This document shows positions 1 through 5,442 of a DNA stretch of 5,442 bases, in pieces. The notes beneath the pieces were generated by a model that was given only the letters and a program-made list of their open reading frames with translations, made no database searches and was not told the origin of the DNA. This stretch comes from Thermotogae bacterium (GTDB taxonomy: Bacteria > Thermotogota > Thermotogae > UBA12178). A program made the translations under genes and the position numbers. The first letter of the stretch is position 1; the number at the start of each line of letters is the position of its first letter. The stretch is from NCBI GenBank assembly GCA_003641795.1, contig QNAP01000124.1, positions 1 to 5,442 on the forward strand. Direction: 5' to 3'.

Positions 1-293
1 CGCGAAGATTCAGCGTCCTGCTTCAGCTTCGCTCTCATCCGCATCCGTGCGGCTTCGAGGTCGTTTTGTATGGATGCTCACTCGGCGCTCGTGAGGCTGG
101 GTGATCGTGTGGGATTCTGAAATGGTGGGGAGAAGTGCTCGTTTCGGCGCTCCGCAAGACAAGCATTCTGCAATGTGAAATCAGAGAAGAAAACAAAGAA
201 GGCCGTTCAGTGAGCGTGGATCGCCAGAATCTATCCCTACCTTTGCCATTGTTGAGTTGTCTACAGCGACTGTTGTTACCATCCAGTTCTGAA
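1..293. other. Non-coding stretch, no gene recognised
   Basis: I find no convincing gene, tRNA or structured RNA here. The first frame is open from the window edge to a TGA at 118-120 (39 codons). Its translation resembles no family I know, so it could be the tail of an upstream gene or chance. On the minus strand a frame without stops runs down to a stop at 35-37, but it is rich in His, Pro, Ser and Arg and looks like a shadow. Base composition falls from about 62% GC in the first 60 bases to about 40% by position 300, which suggests pieces of different origin. A small hairpin (CCGCA and TGCGG around TCCG, 39-52) is too weak to interpret. Confidence 0.4.
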
Positions 294-467
294 TCAATAC
301 GAGATGCCGCATAGCTTCAATAAGATGGAAGATTTCAAGTTGTCCTTGTCGTAATAAGTCTTTCTTCTATCTCTGCCTTGTTTGTTAACGAAGTTAGAAG
401 GCAAAAGCTTGTCCAATTGCTCAATGATCTTTACAATATCGCTTTTTGTAAGTTTCTGTGGAATCAT
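294..467 (-). pseudogene. Transposase amino-terminal remnant (probable decayed insertion sequence)
   Basis: A 57-residue minus-strand frame starts with ATG at 467-465 and stops with TGA at 296-294. It begins MIPQKLTKSDIVKIIEQLDK and is rich in Lys, Asp and Ile with normal protein character. Its middle (GRDRRKTYYDKDNL) followed by a hydrophobic ILLKLCGIS stretch matches the layout of the amino-terminal region of DDE transposases of the IS5/IS1182 kind. In those, a GRP-like segment precedes a helix ending in a LLLxxLxGIS-like pattern. This is pattern resemblance from memory, not a search result. The catalytic DDE domain is absent, so the gene cannot be functional. In another frame of the same strand, codons stay open from 366 to 181 and read more like protein than chance (including VTTVAVDNSTMAKVGIDSG). 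This could be the frameshifted continuation or coincidence. The alternative is a small unrelated hypothetical gene. No strong ribosome binding site precedes it. Confidence 0.4.
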
Positions 468-499
468 TCATTGGTGCTTTCTTTCTTGTTTTGAGGTAT

Positions 500-520
500 T
501 TCAATGGTACCGCCATTGAA
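500..520. repeat. Inverted repeat, 8-bp arms
   Basis: TTCAATGG (500-507) and CCATTGAA (513-520) are perfect reverse complements around the 5-base loop TACCG. The repeat lies between the start of the transposase-like remnant and the htrA promoter, where the subterminal part of an insertion sequence would be expected. It may be an insertion-sequence end structure or part of the double hairpin with 522-540. It has no U-tract of its own. Confidence 0.55.
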
Positions 521-521
521 T

Positions 522-540
522 GTGGGAGGCCCACTTTTTT
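522..540 (+). terminator. Short GC hairpin followed by T6 (weak terminator-like or IS end)
   Basis: GTGGG (522-526) and CCCAC (530-534) form a 5-bp stem around AGG, followed at once by six T residues (535-540). The form is that of a weak rho-independent terminator for plus-strand transcription entering from the left, and it could insulate the htrA promoter just downstream. TGTGGG (521-526) can also pair with CCCACA at 548-553, so two folds compete. Because it adjoins the transposase-like remnant, this may instead be the terminal sequence of a decayed insertion sequence. Function is uncertain. Confidence 0.35.
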
Positions 541-557
541 GTGACACCCCACACGTC

Positions 558-577
558 TTTTCTAAGAATTTTCTAAG
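558..577 (+). promoter_or_regulatory. Tandem TTTTCTAAG repeats, putative activator site of htrA
   Basis: TTTTCTAAG occurs at 558-566 and again at 569-577, identical over 9 bases with an 11-base period, which is one turn of the helix. The second copy ends 10 bases before the -10 box and so occupies the place of the -35 element, which is otherwise poor. OmpR/PhoB-type response regulators typically bind direct repeats with this period and this distance to the -10. Binding by such a regulator is inferred from geometry only, and the regulator is not in the window. Confidence 0.45.
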
Positions 578-587
578 CTCTTTGTAA

Positions 588-593
588 TATAAT
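588..593 (+). promoter_or_regulatory. htrA promoter, -10 box TATAAT
   Basis: TATAAT at 588-593 is a perfect consensus -10 hexamer. At 16-18 bases upstream there is only AGAATT/GAATTT-like sequence, so the -35 is weak, which suits activator-dependent transcription. Transcription would start near position 600, leaving a leader of about 30 bases before htrA. Confidence 0.6.
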
Positions 594-618
594 AACGGCG
601 AAACTATACAAATTCTTG

Positions 619-627
619 AGGAGGTGA
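619..627 (+). promoter_or_regulatory. htrA ribosome binding site
   Basis: AGGAGGTGA is a nine-base perfect complement to the 3' end of 16S rRNA. Two in-frame GTG codons follow, at 629 and 635. The AGGAGG core lies 4 bases from the first and 10 from the second, so spacing does not settle the start. Confidence 0.75.
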
Positions 628-628
628 G

Positions 629-2014
629 GTGAGAGTGAAGCGTTCTCTTGTTGTTTTGACTTTCCTCGTGGTGGCTGCGAGCGTTCTTGCCATTGTCAAC
701 CCTGGCTACATCAGTCCCGTGGTGAACGTGGTCAAGACAGCCGCGCCCGCGGTAGTGAAGATAGACGTCGTTAGAACCCAGAGAATCTCGTTTTTCGATC
801 CATTCACTGATGAGTTCTTCAGGAAGTACTTCGGTGAAACCCCCTTCGGGTACGAACAGAAAGTGCCGGCGGTGGGTTCTGGTTTCATCTTCGACAAAAC
901 CGGATTCATTCTCACCAACGAGCACGTGGTACACAAAGCTGAGAAGATCACCGTCACTTTGCTGAACGGTGATACCTACGATGCAAAGTATGTGGGTGGA
1001 GATGAAGAGCTGGACATAGCAGTGATCAAGATCAATCCAAAAGGTGAACTTCCCGTTTTAGAGCTCGGTAATTCGGATACCGTGGAGATAGGTGAATGGG
1101 CCATAGCCATAGGTAATCCCTTGGGCTTGCAGCACACGGTGACATTGGGAGTGATAAGTGCTCTCAACAGGAATATTCCCAAACCAGATGGAAGCGGCTA
1201 CTACACGGGGCTCATCCAAACAGACGCGGCGATAAACCCAGGCAACTCTGGTGGACCACTCCTTAACATTCATGGACAGGTGATCGGCATAAATACGGCT
1301 ATAGTTAATCCTATGGAAGGTGTGAACCTTGGATTTGCCATTCCCATTAACACTGCCATGCGCTTCGTGGATTCGTTGATAGAGACAGGAAGAGCGGAAA
1401 AAGCGTACCTCGGTGTGTGGATGAGGACACTGACAGAAGATCTGGCCAAAGCTCTGGGCATCGAGTACGTGAGAGGTGTCATCGTGGTGGAAGTTATTGA
1501 AGGTTCTCCTGCTAAAGAGGCAGGTATCAAAGCCAACGACGTCATCATCGCCGTGAATGGTCAGAAGGTTGGGACCGCTGAAGAGCTCAAGGGAGTTATC
1601 AGGTCGTACCCGGCGGGATCGAGAGTGACGGTTACCGTGATGCGGGACGGTCAAAAGCTCGAAATACCCGTGATCCTTGGCTCTGGTGAGGAGAGCGAAG
1701 CGAAAAAGACTACAAGCAGTTTTGCGGGAATCAATGTTAGGGAGATCACGGCTGCAGATCGGGAAACGTATTCGATACCTAGCGAGGTTAAAGGTGTGAT
1801 CGTTGAGGAAGTTGAACGCAATAGCCTTGGATCTATGCTCGGTGTGAGAAAAGGGGACGTAGTGACTACCATCTACGTAAACGGAAGGAAATACCAGATT
1901 TCAGGACTCGAGGATTGGCGAAAGGCTACCTCCAGTATAAATAAAGGTGATGCGGTGGCCTTACAGCTTTACAGAGAAGGTATGAGGTATTACGTAGAAT
2001 TCAGGATGAAATGA
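629..2014 (+). CDS. htrA: HtrA/DegP-family serine protease with two PDZ domains
   Basis: This is an exported serine endoprotease/chaperone that degrades or refolds damaged proteins in the cell envelope. Residues 1-21 look like a signal peptide: basic MRVKR, a hydrophobic stretch, and possible cleavage after V-L-A at 21 (it could stay as an anchor). The trypsin-like protease domain spans about 27-255. It has the triad His99 (TNEHV), Asp129 (ELDIAV) and Ser207 (PGNSGGP), all intact. A Phe-rich segment (53-75) corresponds to the regulatory LA loop. PDZ1 covers about 258-350 (YLGV binding loop, EGSPAKEAGIKANDVI) and PDZ2 about 365-458, with a more divergent sequence. The length of 461 residues is normal for the two-PDZ DegP/DegQ type. 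The start is GTG 629; GTG 635 is equally possible and gives a signal peptide beginning MKRSL. The gene is monocistronic, with its own promoter and a terminator 20 bases after the stop. The architecture matches the Thermotoga HtrA I remember. Confidence 0.95.
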   Translation: MRVKRSLVVLTFLVVAASVLAIVNPGYISPVVNVVKTAAPAVVKIDVVRTQRISFFDPFTDEFFRKYFGETPFGYEQKVPAVGSGFIFDKTGFILTNEHVVHKAEKITVTLLNGDTYDAKYVGGDEELDIAVIKINPKGELPVLELGNSDTVEIGEWAIAIGNPLGLQHTVTLGVISALNRNIPKPDGSGYYTGLIQTDAAINPGNSGGPLLNIHGQVIGINTAIVNPMEGVNLGFAIPINTAMRFVDSLIETGRAEKAYLGVWMRTLTEDLAKALGIEYVRGVIVVEVIEGSPAKEAGIKANDVIIAVNGQKVGTAEELKGVIRSYPAGSRVTVTVMRDGQKLEIPVILGSGEESEAKKTTSSFAGINVREITAADRETYSIPSEVKGVIVEEVERNSLGSMLGVRKGDVVTTIYVNGRKYQISGLEDWRKATSSINKGDAVALQLYREGMRYYVEFRMK

Positions 2015-2033
2015 TCGAAACCTTTTGAATACT

Positions 2034-2059
2034 AAAAGGGGGCGAAATGCCCCCTTTTT
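2034..2059 (+). terminator. Strong intrinsic terminator after htrA
   Basis: GGGGGC (2038-2043) pairs with GCCCCC (2049-2054) around a GAAAT loop. The stem is lengthened by four A-T pairs and ends in T5 (2055-2059). It begins 20 bases after the htrA stop. It separates htrA from the gcv operon. The flanking A and T runs make it potentially active in both directions, although no converging gene is present. Confidence 0.93.
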
Positions 2060-2104
2060 CGGTATTGTAAAAATCTCGTGGCTAAATTTCGCTTCTTTAA
2101 CGTA

Positions 2105-2134
2105 TTGAGTTACACTTGCAGTGTCTGCTAAAAT
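2105..2134 (+). promoter_or_regulatory. gcv operon promoter (extended -10)
   Basis: TTGAGT (2105-2110) is followed after 18 bases by TAAAAT (2129-2134), preceded by TGC, which makes an extended -10 element. It lies just past the htrA terminator and is the only good housekeeping-type promoter I see before gcvH. The predicted transcription start is near 2141. This rules out translation from the in-frame GTG at 2121, which lies inside the promoter. Confidence 0.65.
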
Positions 2135-2140
2135 ACTTGT

Positions 2141-2225
2141 GGAGGTTTTTCACGCCACTTGTTCCCTTTGGGAGATTGGAAAGATCGAACGGGAGTTTGA
2201 CGGCAGATATTGTTGGGAGGAGGGA
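2141..2225 (+). other. gcvH leader (5' UTR), no recognisable riboswitch
   Basis: About 85 bases separate the predicted transcription start from gcvH. Glycine riboswitches often precede gcv genes, but I do not see the conserved aptamer core, and the leader is short for an aptamer plus expression platform. Only a tiny hairpin is visible (TCCC 2163-2166 with GGGA 2170-2173). The end carries the ribosome binding site GGGAGGAGGG (2215-2224). The frame is open through the leader in phase with gcvH, which can mislead gene callers into a 35-residue extension. Confidence 0.5.
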
Positions 2226-2603
2226 GTGACGGTGAAGAAGTACACAAAGAGTCACGAATGGGTGGAGGTTAATGGAAAGATAGCAGTGGTCGGTATATCG
2301 AACCATGCACAGGAAGAGTTAGGAGATGTGGTCTATGTTGACCTTCCCGAATCGGGCAAGGAAGTGAAGAAGGGCGATGTGCTGTGTACCATTGAGTCCG
2401 TTAAAGCGGCAGCGGACGTCTACAGTCCTGTCTCCGGTAAGGTCGTTGAGGTGAACGAAGAATTGGAAGGCAAACCCGAGCTTGTAAACGAGTCGCCTGA
2501 AGAGGCTGGTTGGTTGGTGAAGTTGGAGATACAGGATGAATCCGAGCTTTCTGACCTTATGGATGGAGAAGAGTACGAAAGATTCTGCGAATCAGAGGGA
2601 TGA
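2226..2603 (+). CDS. gcvH: Glycine cleavage system H protein (lipoyl carrier)
   Basis: GcvH carries the aminomethyl group of glycine on a swinging lipoyl arm between the P, T and L proteins in the cytoplasm. The 125-residue product begins MTVKKYTKSHEW, the typical GcvH opening. It has the hammerhead lipoyl domain, with GISNHAQEELGDVVYVDLPE (23-42) and the lipoylation motif ESVKAAADVYSP, whose Lys60 is the attachment site. The later VNEELEGKPELVNESP (76-91) and GWL segments are also conserved. Length matches the family (about 125). GTG 2226 is chosen because the family has about three residues before KKYT. GTG 2232, 8 bases from AGGAGG (2218-2223), is the alternative. The longer frame from 2121 is rejected since the added residues match no GcvH and overlap the promoter. 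It is the first gene of the operon and ends 35 bases before gcvPA. Confidence 0.95.
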   Translation: MTVKKYTKSHEWVEVNGKIAVVGISNHAQEELGDVVYVDLPESGKEVKKGDVLCTIESVKAAADVYSPVSGKVVEVNEELEGKPELVNESPEEAGWLVKLEIQDESELSDLMDGEEYERFCESEG

Positions 2604-2623
2604 TCCCCGCACCGAGCCAACGA

Positions 2624-2629
2624 GGGAGG
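2624..2629 (+). promoter_or_regulatory. gcvPA ribosome binding site
   Basis: GGGAGG at 2624-2629 sits 9 bases before GTG 2639 and decides the gcvPA start. The in-frame ATG at 2600 has a purine-rich AGAGGG directly abutting it, with no usable spacing, and overlaps the gcvH stop. The extra residues it would add (IPAPSQRGRGG) do not look like GcvPA. Confidence 0.7.
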
Positions 2630-2638
2630 GGGGGAATT

Positions 2639-4000
2639 GTGGCTCAATACGTGCCGCATACAGATGACGAAATAGCAAAGATGCTGGAAGAGATAGGTGT
2701 AAAGGATATCGAAGAACTCTATCAAGATGTGCCCGACCACCTCAGGTGTGAAAAGCTGGATTTGCCTGAAGGCCTCGATGAATTGAGCCTCAAACGTCAC
2801 TTTTTTAATTTGGCCAGAAAGAACCATCCCTTGGAAGAATACATGGTTTTCAGAGGTGCGGGTGTTTACAACCACTACGTTCCCGAAGTTGTCAAACAAC
2901 TGTCGATGAGATCGGGATTTCTGACCGCCTACACACCGTACCAGGCTGAGGTTTCGCAAGGGACGCTTCAGGTTATGTTCGAGTTTCAAACGATGGTCTG
3001 TGAGCTGACGGGGATGGATGTAGCGAACAGCTCCATGTACGACGGAGCCTCAGCTGTGGCAGAAGCCGTTTTGATGGCCTCGCGTTTGACGGACCGGTAT
3101 CGTGCGTTGGCAGCGTCGTCGATTCATCCAGAATACCTGCAAGTAGTGCAGACGTACACCAGCGGTGTTGGAATAAACGTTGAAATGGTGGCTTACGATA
3201 AGGAAAGTGGACGTGTGGACATTAGAACGCTGAGAGAGAAGATCGACACTGGTGAGAAACCTTCTTGCCTTGTCGTAGGTTATCCCAACTTTTTCGGTGT
3301 GATCGAGGATTTAATGCTTGTGAGAGAGGTGCTTCCAAAAGATGTAATGATGGTGGTCGTTGTGAACCCCCTTGCTCTCGCACTTTTGGAGCCACCGGGT
3401 TCTTTTGGAGCTGACATCGTTGTGGGAGATGGTCAACCGTTGGGGATCCCTCCCAGGCTTGGTGGACCTTCCTTCGGCATCTTCGCTACACGGGAACGTT
3501 ATGTGCGTCAAATGCCTGGTAGAATCGCGGGGATGACACAAGATCTCGAAGGAAAGCGGGGGTTTGTAATGGTCCTCCAGACGCGTGAACAGCATATCAG
3601 ACGACACCGAGCCACGTCAAACATCTGCTCGAACCACACTCAAGCAGCGTTGATGGCTACAATCTACATGTCCTTGATGGGCAAGAGCGGGCTGCGCGAG
3701 GTGGCAAGACAGTGTTATGCCAAGGCTCATTATCTGGCAGAGAAGGTAGATCGTGTTGAAGGAATAAATCGGAGGTTTTCGGGTCCCTTTTTCAACGAGT
3801 TTGTCGCTTCAGTGGACGTGAATCCTGCGCATCTCGACGAATACCTCAAAGCCCATAAGATTCTCGGCCCGCTACCGCTGAGCAGATACTATCCTGAGCT
3901 GGTAGATTCGGTTCTTTTCTGCACTACCGAACTGAACACGGTCGACGAGATAACGTTTTTGGTCGGCCGTTTGGAGGCGGTGAGAAATGCTGATCTTTGA
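2639..4000 (+). CDS. gcvPA: Glycine dehydrogenase (decarboxylating), subunit 1 (P-protein alpha)
   Basis: This is the amino-terminal half of the split P-protein. With GcvPB it forms the PLP-dependent glycine decarboxylase that releases CO2 and passes the aminomethyl group to lipoylated GcvH. The 453-residue product starts MAQYVPHTDDEIAKML, the usual GcvPA opening (YxPHT). Family features follow: FRGAGVYNHYVP (71-82), TAYTPYQAEVSQGTLQ (97-112), SMYDGASAVAEA (132-143), the GDGQPLGIPPRLGGPSFG stretch (263-280), MPGRIAG (292-298) and REQHIRRHRATSNICSN (316-332). This subunit has the aminotransferase class V-like fold but no PLP lysine; the cofactor lysine lies on GcvPB. It is 35 bases after gcvH and overlaps gcvPB by 14 bases, which suggests coupled translation at equal subunit dose. 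No frameshift or missing block is visible. Confidence 0.95.
   Translation: MAQYVPHTDDEIAKMLEEIGVKDIEELYQDVPDHLRCEKLDLPEGLDELSLKRHFFNLARKNHPLEEYMVFRGAGVYNHYVPEVVKQLSMRSGFLTAYTPYQAEVSQGTLQVMFEFQTMVCELTGMDVANSSMYDGASAVAEAVLMASRLTDRYRALAASSIHPEYLQVVQTYTSGVGINVEMVAYDKESGRVDIRTLREKIDTGEKPSCLVVGYPNFFGVIEDLMLVREVLPKDVMMVVVVNPLALALLEPPGSFGADIVVGDGQPLGIPPRLGGPSFGIFATRERYVRQMPGRIAGMTQDLEGKRGFVMVLQTREQHIRRHRATSNICSNHTQAALMATIYMSLMGKSGLREVARQCYAKAHYLAEKVDRVEGINRRFSGPFFNEFVASVDVNPAHLDEYLKAHKILGPLPLSRYYPELVDSVLFCTTELNTVDEITFLVGRLEAVRNADL
3973..3977 (+). promoter_or_regulatory. gcvPB ribosome binding site inside gcvPA
   Basis: GGAGG at 3973-3977, within the last codons of gcvPA, lies 9 bases before the gcvPB ATG at 3987. 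It supports this start and the 14-base overlap between the two genes. Confidence 0.7.
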
Positions 4001-5441
4001 AAAGTCCCACGAAGGACGTTACGCCGTTCTTCTACCCGCTTTAGATGTACCGGAAATGGATCTCGATGTAGAAGATCATCTTGTCAGGAAGGCTTCGCCT
4101 GAACTACCTGAAGTCTCCGAGCTTCAGGTTGTCCGACACTACACGGAACTTTCGAGAAAGAACTACGCCGTGGATGTGGGATTCTATCCTCTTGGTTCTT
4201 GTACCATGAAGTACAACCCCAAGGTCAACGATGCGCTGGCGGAATTGGAACACTTTTCATACCTCCATCCATATCAGTGCGAGGAAGATATCCAAGGAGC
4301 GCTGGAATTGATGTACCATCTCCAGAGATTTCTCTGTGAGATAACTGGAATGGACGCTTTCAGTCTACAACCTGCTGCGGGAGCTCATGGAGAGCTGACA
4401 GGCATGCTGATCATTCGTAAGTACCATGACATTCACGGCAATGCCGAAAAGAAGAAGATTTTGGTACCCGATTCCGCACATGGTACCAACCCAGCATCCG
4501 CTACAATGGCGGGGTTCGAGGTAGTCGAGATAAAGTCCGGGCCAGACGGTCTTGTGGACATCGAAGACTTCAAGAAGCACTTGGACAACGAAGTGGCCGG
4601 TATCATGTTGACTAATCCTAACACGTTGGGACTTTTCGAAAAAGAAGTGGATAAGATCGTGGAACTCGTTCACGAGGTCGGGGGACTTGCTTACTACGAC
4701 GGTGCCAATCTGAACGCCATTATGGGTATAACCAAGCCAGGTGATATGGGATTTGACATCGTACATCTGAATCTTCACAAGACATTTTCCACACCGCACG
4801 GAATGGGAGGCCCTGGTAGTGGGCCAGTGGGCGTTAAGGATTTCTTGAAGAATTACCTGCCGGTCCCAGTGATAGAGAAGCGGGATGACGGCAATTACAC
4901 GTTAGAATACGATCTGAAGCATTCCATCGGCAAAGTGAGGAGCTTTTACGGTAATTTCACCGTTTTGGTGCGGGCGTACGCCTACATTGTGAGTATGGGA
5001 GCTGAAGGGCTGAAGAAAGTTTCACAAGTGGCGGTGCTCAACGCGAACTATCTGCGCAGAAAGCTGAGCGAGCGTTTCAAGGTAGCTTACGACGGACCTT
5101 GCAAGCATGAGTTTGTGCTGGATAACTATGAAGTGTGGAAGAAGTGGGGTGTGAAGACTCTCGACATGGCGAAGCGATTGCTCGATCTTGGATTTCACGC
5201 ACCCACCATCTACTTCCCGCTGATAGTCAAAGAGGCGATGATGATTGAGCCCACCGAGACTGAGACGAAGGAAGATTTGGATCGTTTTGTCGAAGCAATG
5301 TTCCAAATACTCGATGAAGCCGAGCATAACCCTGAACTGCTGAAGAGTGCTCCCAAAACGACGCCTGTTTCACGGCTCGATGAAGTGAAGGCTTCTCGTC
5401 ATCCAATTGTTCGTTGGAAGCGTGAGGAGGAGGAAATTTGA
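3987..5441 (+). CDS. gcvPB: Glycine dehydrogenase (decarboxylating), subunit 2 (P-protein beta)
   Basis: This is the PLP-carrying half of the split P-protein. The 484-residue product is a normal length for GcvPB and begins MLIFEKS. Conserved blocks include LSRKNYAVDVGFYPLGSCTM (55-74, metal/PLP-fold opening typical of the family), QPAAGAHGELTG (128-139), PDSAHGTNPASA (161-172; His165 expected to stack on PLP), YYDGANLNA (236-244; Asp238 expected to pair with the pyridine nitrogen) and NLHKTFSTPHG (262-272), in which Lys265 is the expected Schiff-base lysine. The glycine-rich loop GMGGPGSGP follows. The carboxy end (SRHPIVRWKREEEEI) is acidic. It pairs with GcvPA as an alpha2-beta2 enzyme, as known for thermophile P-proteins. 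ATG 3987 has a good ribosome binding site. The stop is one base before the window end. Confidence 0.96.
   Translation: MLIFEKSHEGRYAVLLPALDVPEMDLDVEDHLVRKASPELPEVSELQVVRHYTELSRKNYAVDVGFYPLGSCTMKYNPKVNDALAELEHFSYLHPYQCEEDIQGALELMYHLQRFLCEITGMDAFSLQPAAGAHGELTGMLIIRKYHDIHGNAEKKKILVPDSAHGTNPASATMAGFEVVEIKSGPDGLVDIEDFKKHLDNEVAGIMLTNPNTLGLFEKEVDKIVELVHEVGGLAYYDGANLNAIMGITKPGDMGFDIVHLNLHKTFSTPHGMGGPGSGPVGVKDFLKNYLPVPVIEKRDDGNYTLEYDLKHSIGKVRSFYGNFTVLVRAYAYIVSMGAEGLKKVSQVAVLNANYLRRKLSERFKVAYDGPCKHEFVLDNYEVWKKWGVKTLDMAKRLLDLGFHAPTIYFPLIVKEAMMIEPTETETKEDLDRFVEAMFQILDEAEHNPELLKSAPKTTPVSRLDEVKASRHPIVRWKREEEEI
5425..5433 (+). promoter_or_regulatory. Shine-Dalgarno-like AGGAGGAGG at the end of gcvPB
   Basis: AGGAGGAGG at 5425-5433 is 4 bases before a TTG (5438-5440) that overlaps the gcvPB stop TGA (5439-5441). 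This is the layout of a translationally coupled next gene starting with TTG, or with another codon just past the window edge. The same bases encode the Glu run at the GcvPB end (GAG GAG GAG GAA), so the match could be a by-product of coding. Confidence 0.4.
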
Positions 5442-5442
5442 A

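Noticed and set aside
35..330. Long stop-free minus-strand frame in the left region
   Set aside because: It lacks a good start and ribosome binding site and is full of His, Pro, Ser and Arg, as expected for chance openness in GC-richer DNA.
1..628. CRISPR array, tRNA or attachment site in the left region
   Set aside because: I found no regularly spaced repeats, no tRNA-like cloverleaf or T-arm consensus, and no integrase nearby.
464..957. Minus-strand frames running into or opposite the start of htrA
   Set aside because: They lie opposite well-supported htrA coding sequence and its promoter. Their translations are low-quality shadows with no family resemblance.
1058..1654. 198-residue minus-strand frame inside htrA
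   Set aside because: It is antisense to conserved protease and PDZ codons, is rich in His, Arg and Ser, and has no recognisable domain; it is a shadow of the real gene.
2121..2225. Amino-terminal extension of gcvH from GTG 2121
   Set aside because: The added 35 residues do not resemble GcvH. The codon lies upstream of and inside the -10 region of the predicted promoter, so it would not be transcribed. The family start motif KKYTKSHEW fits GTG 2226 or 2232.
2600..2638. Extension of gcvPA from ATG 2600
   Set aside because: There is no spacing to a ribosome binding site, the added residues are unlike the family, and GTG 2639 has a well-placed GGGAGG.
2420..2989. 189-residue minus-strand frame across gcvH and gcvPA
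   Set aside because: It is antisense to two well-conserved genes and their junction, with Ser-rich shadow composition and no family match.

Overview
The window looks like a chromosomal segment of a thermophilic bacterium of the Thermotogae (Thermotoga or Pseudothermotoga type). This is inferred from the close resemblance of the four proteins to remembered Thermotoga HtrA, GcvH, GcvPA and GcvPB, from strong AGGAGG-type ribosome binding sites, and from frequent GTG starts. A glycine decarboxylase split into two subunits fits this placement. No search could be run, so genus-level assignment is tentative.

Layout: positions 1 to about 557 hold no intact gene. The first ~180 bases are GC-richer (62% in the first 60) and the next ~300 are AT-richer (32-40%). 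On the minus strand at 294-467 there is a 57-residue reading frame that looks like the amino end of a transposase. It is followed toward htrA by two hairpins, so this is probably the worn-down end of an insertion sequence. Next comes a promoter with a perfect TATAAT box, a poor -35 and two copies of TTTTCTAAG exactly 11 bases apart. It drives htrA (629-2014), an exported two-PDZ serine protease of envelope protein quality control. htrA ends at a strong intrinsic terminator (2034-2059).

A separate extended -10 promoter (2105-2134) then starts the glycine cleavage operon gcvH-gcvPA-gcvPB (2226-5441). GcvH is the lipoyl carrier protein. GcvPA and GcvPB are the two halves of the PLP-dependent glycine decarboxylase (P-protein). 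GcvPA/GcvPB decarboxylate glycine and load the aminomethyl group onto the lipoyl arm of GcvH. The T-protein (GcvT) and the L-protein (dihydrolipoamide dehydrogenase) needed to complete the cycle are not in the window. A strong Shine-Dalgarno sequence at the very end of gcvPB, beside a TTG that overlaps its stop, hints that the operon continues beyond the window.

All intact genes lie on the plus strand and look functional, with catalytic residues present and no frameshifts. Nothing in the window amounts to a clearly new biological system. The most interesting signals are the direct-repeat architecture of the htrA promoter, the transposase remnant upstream of it, and the gcv operon that begins with gcvH and has no adjacent gcvT.
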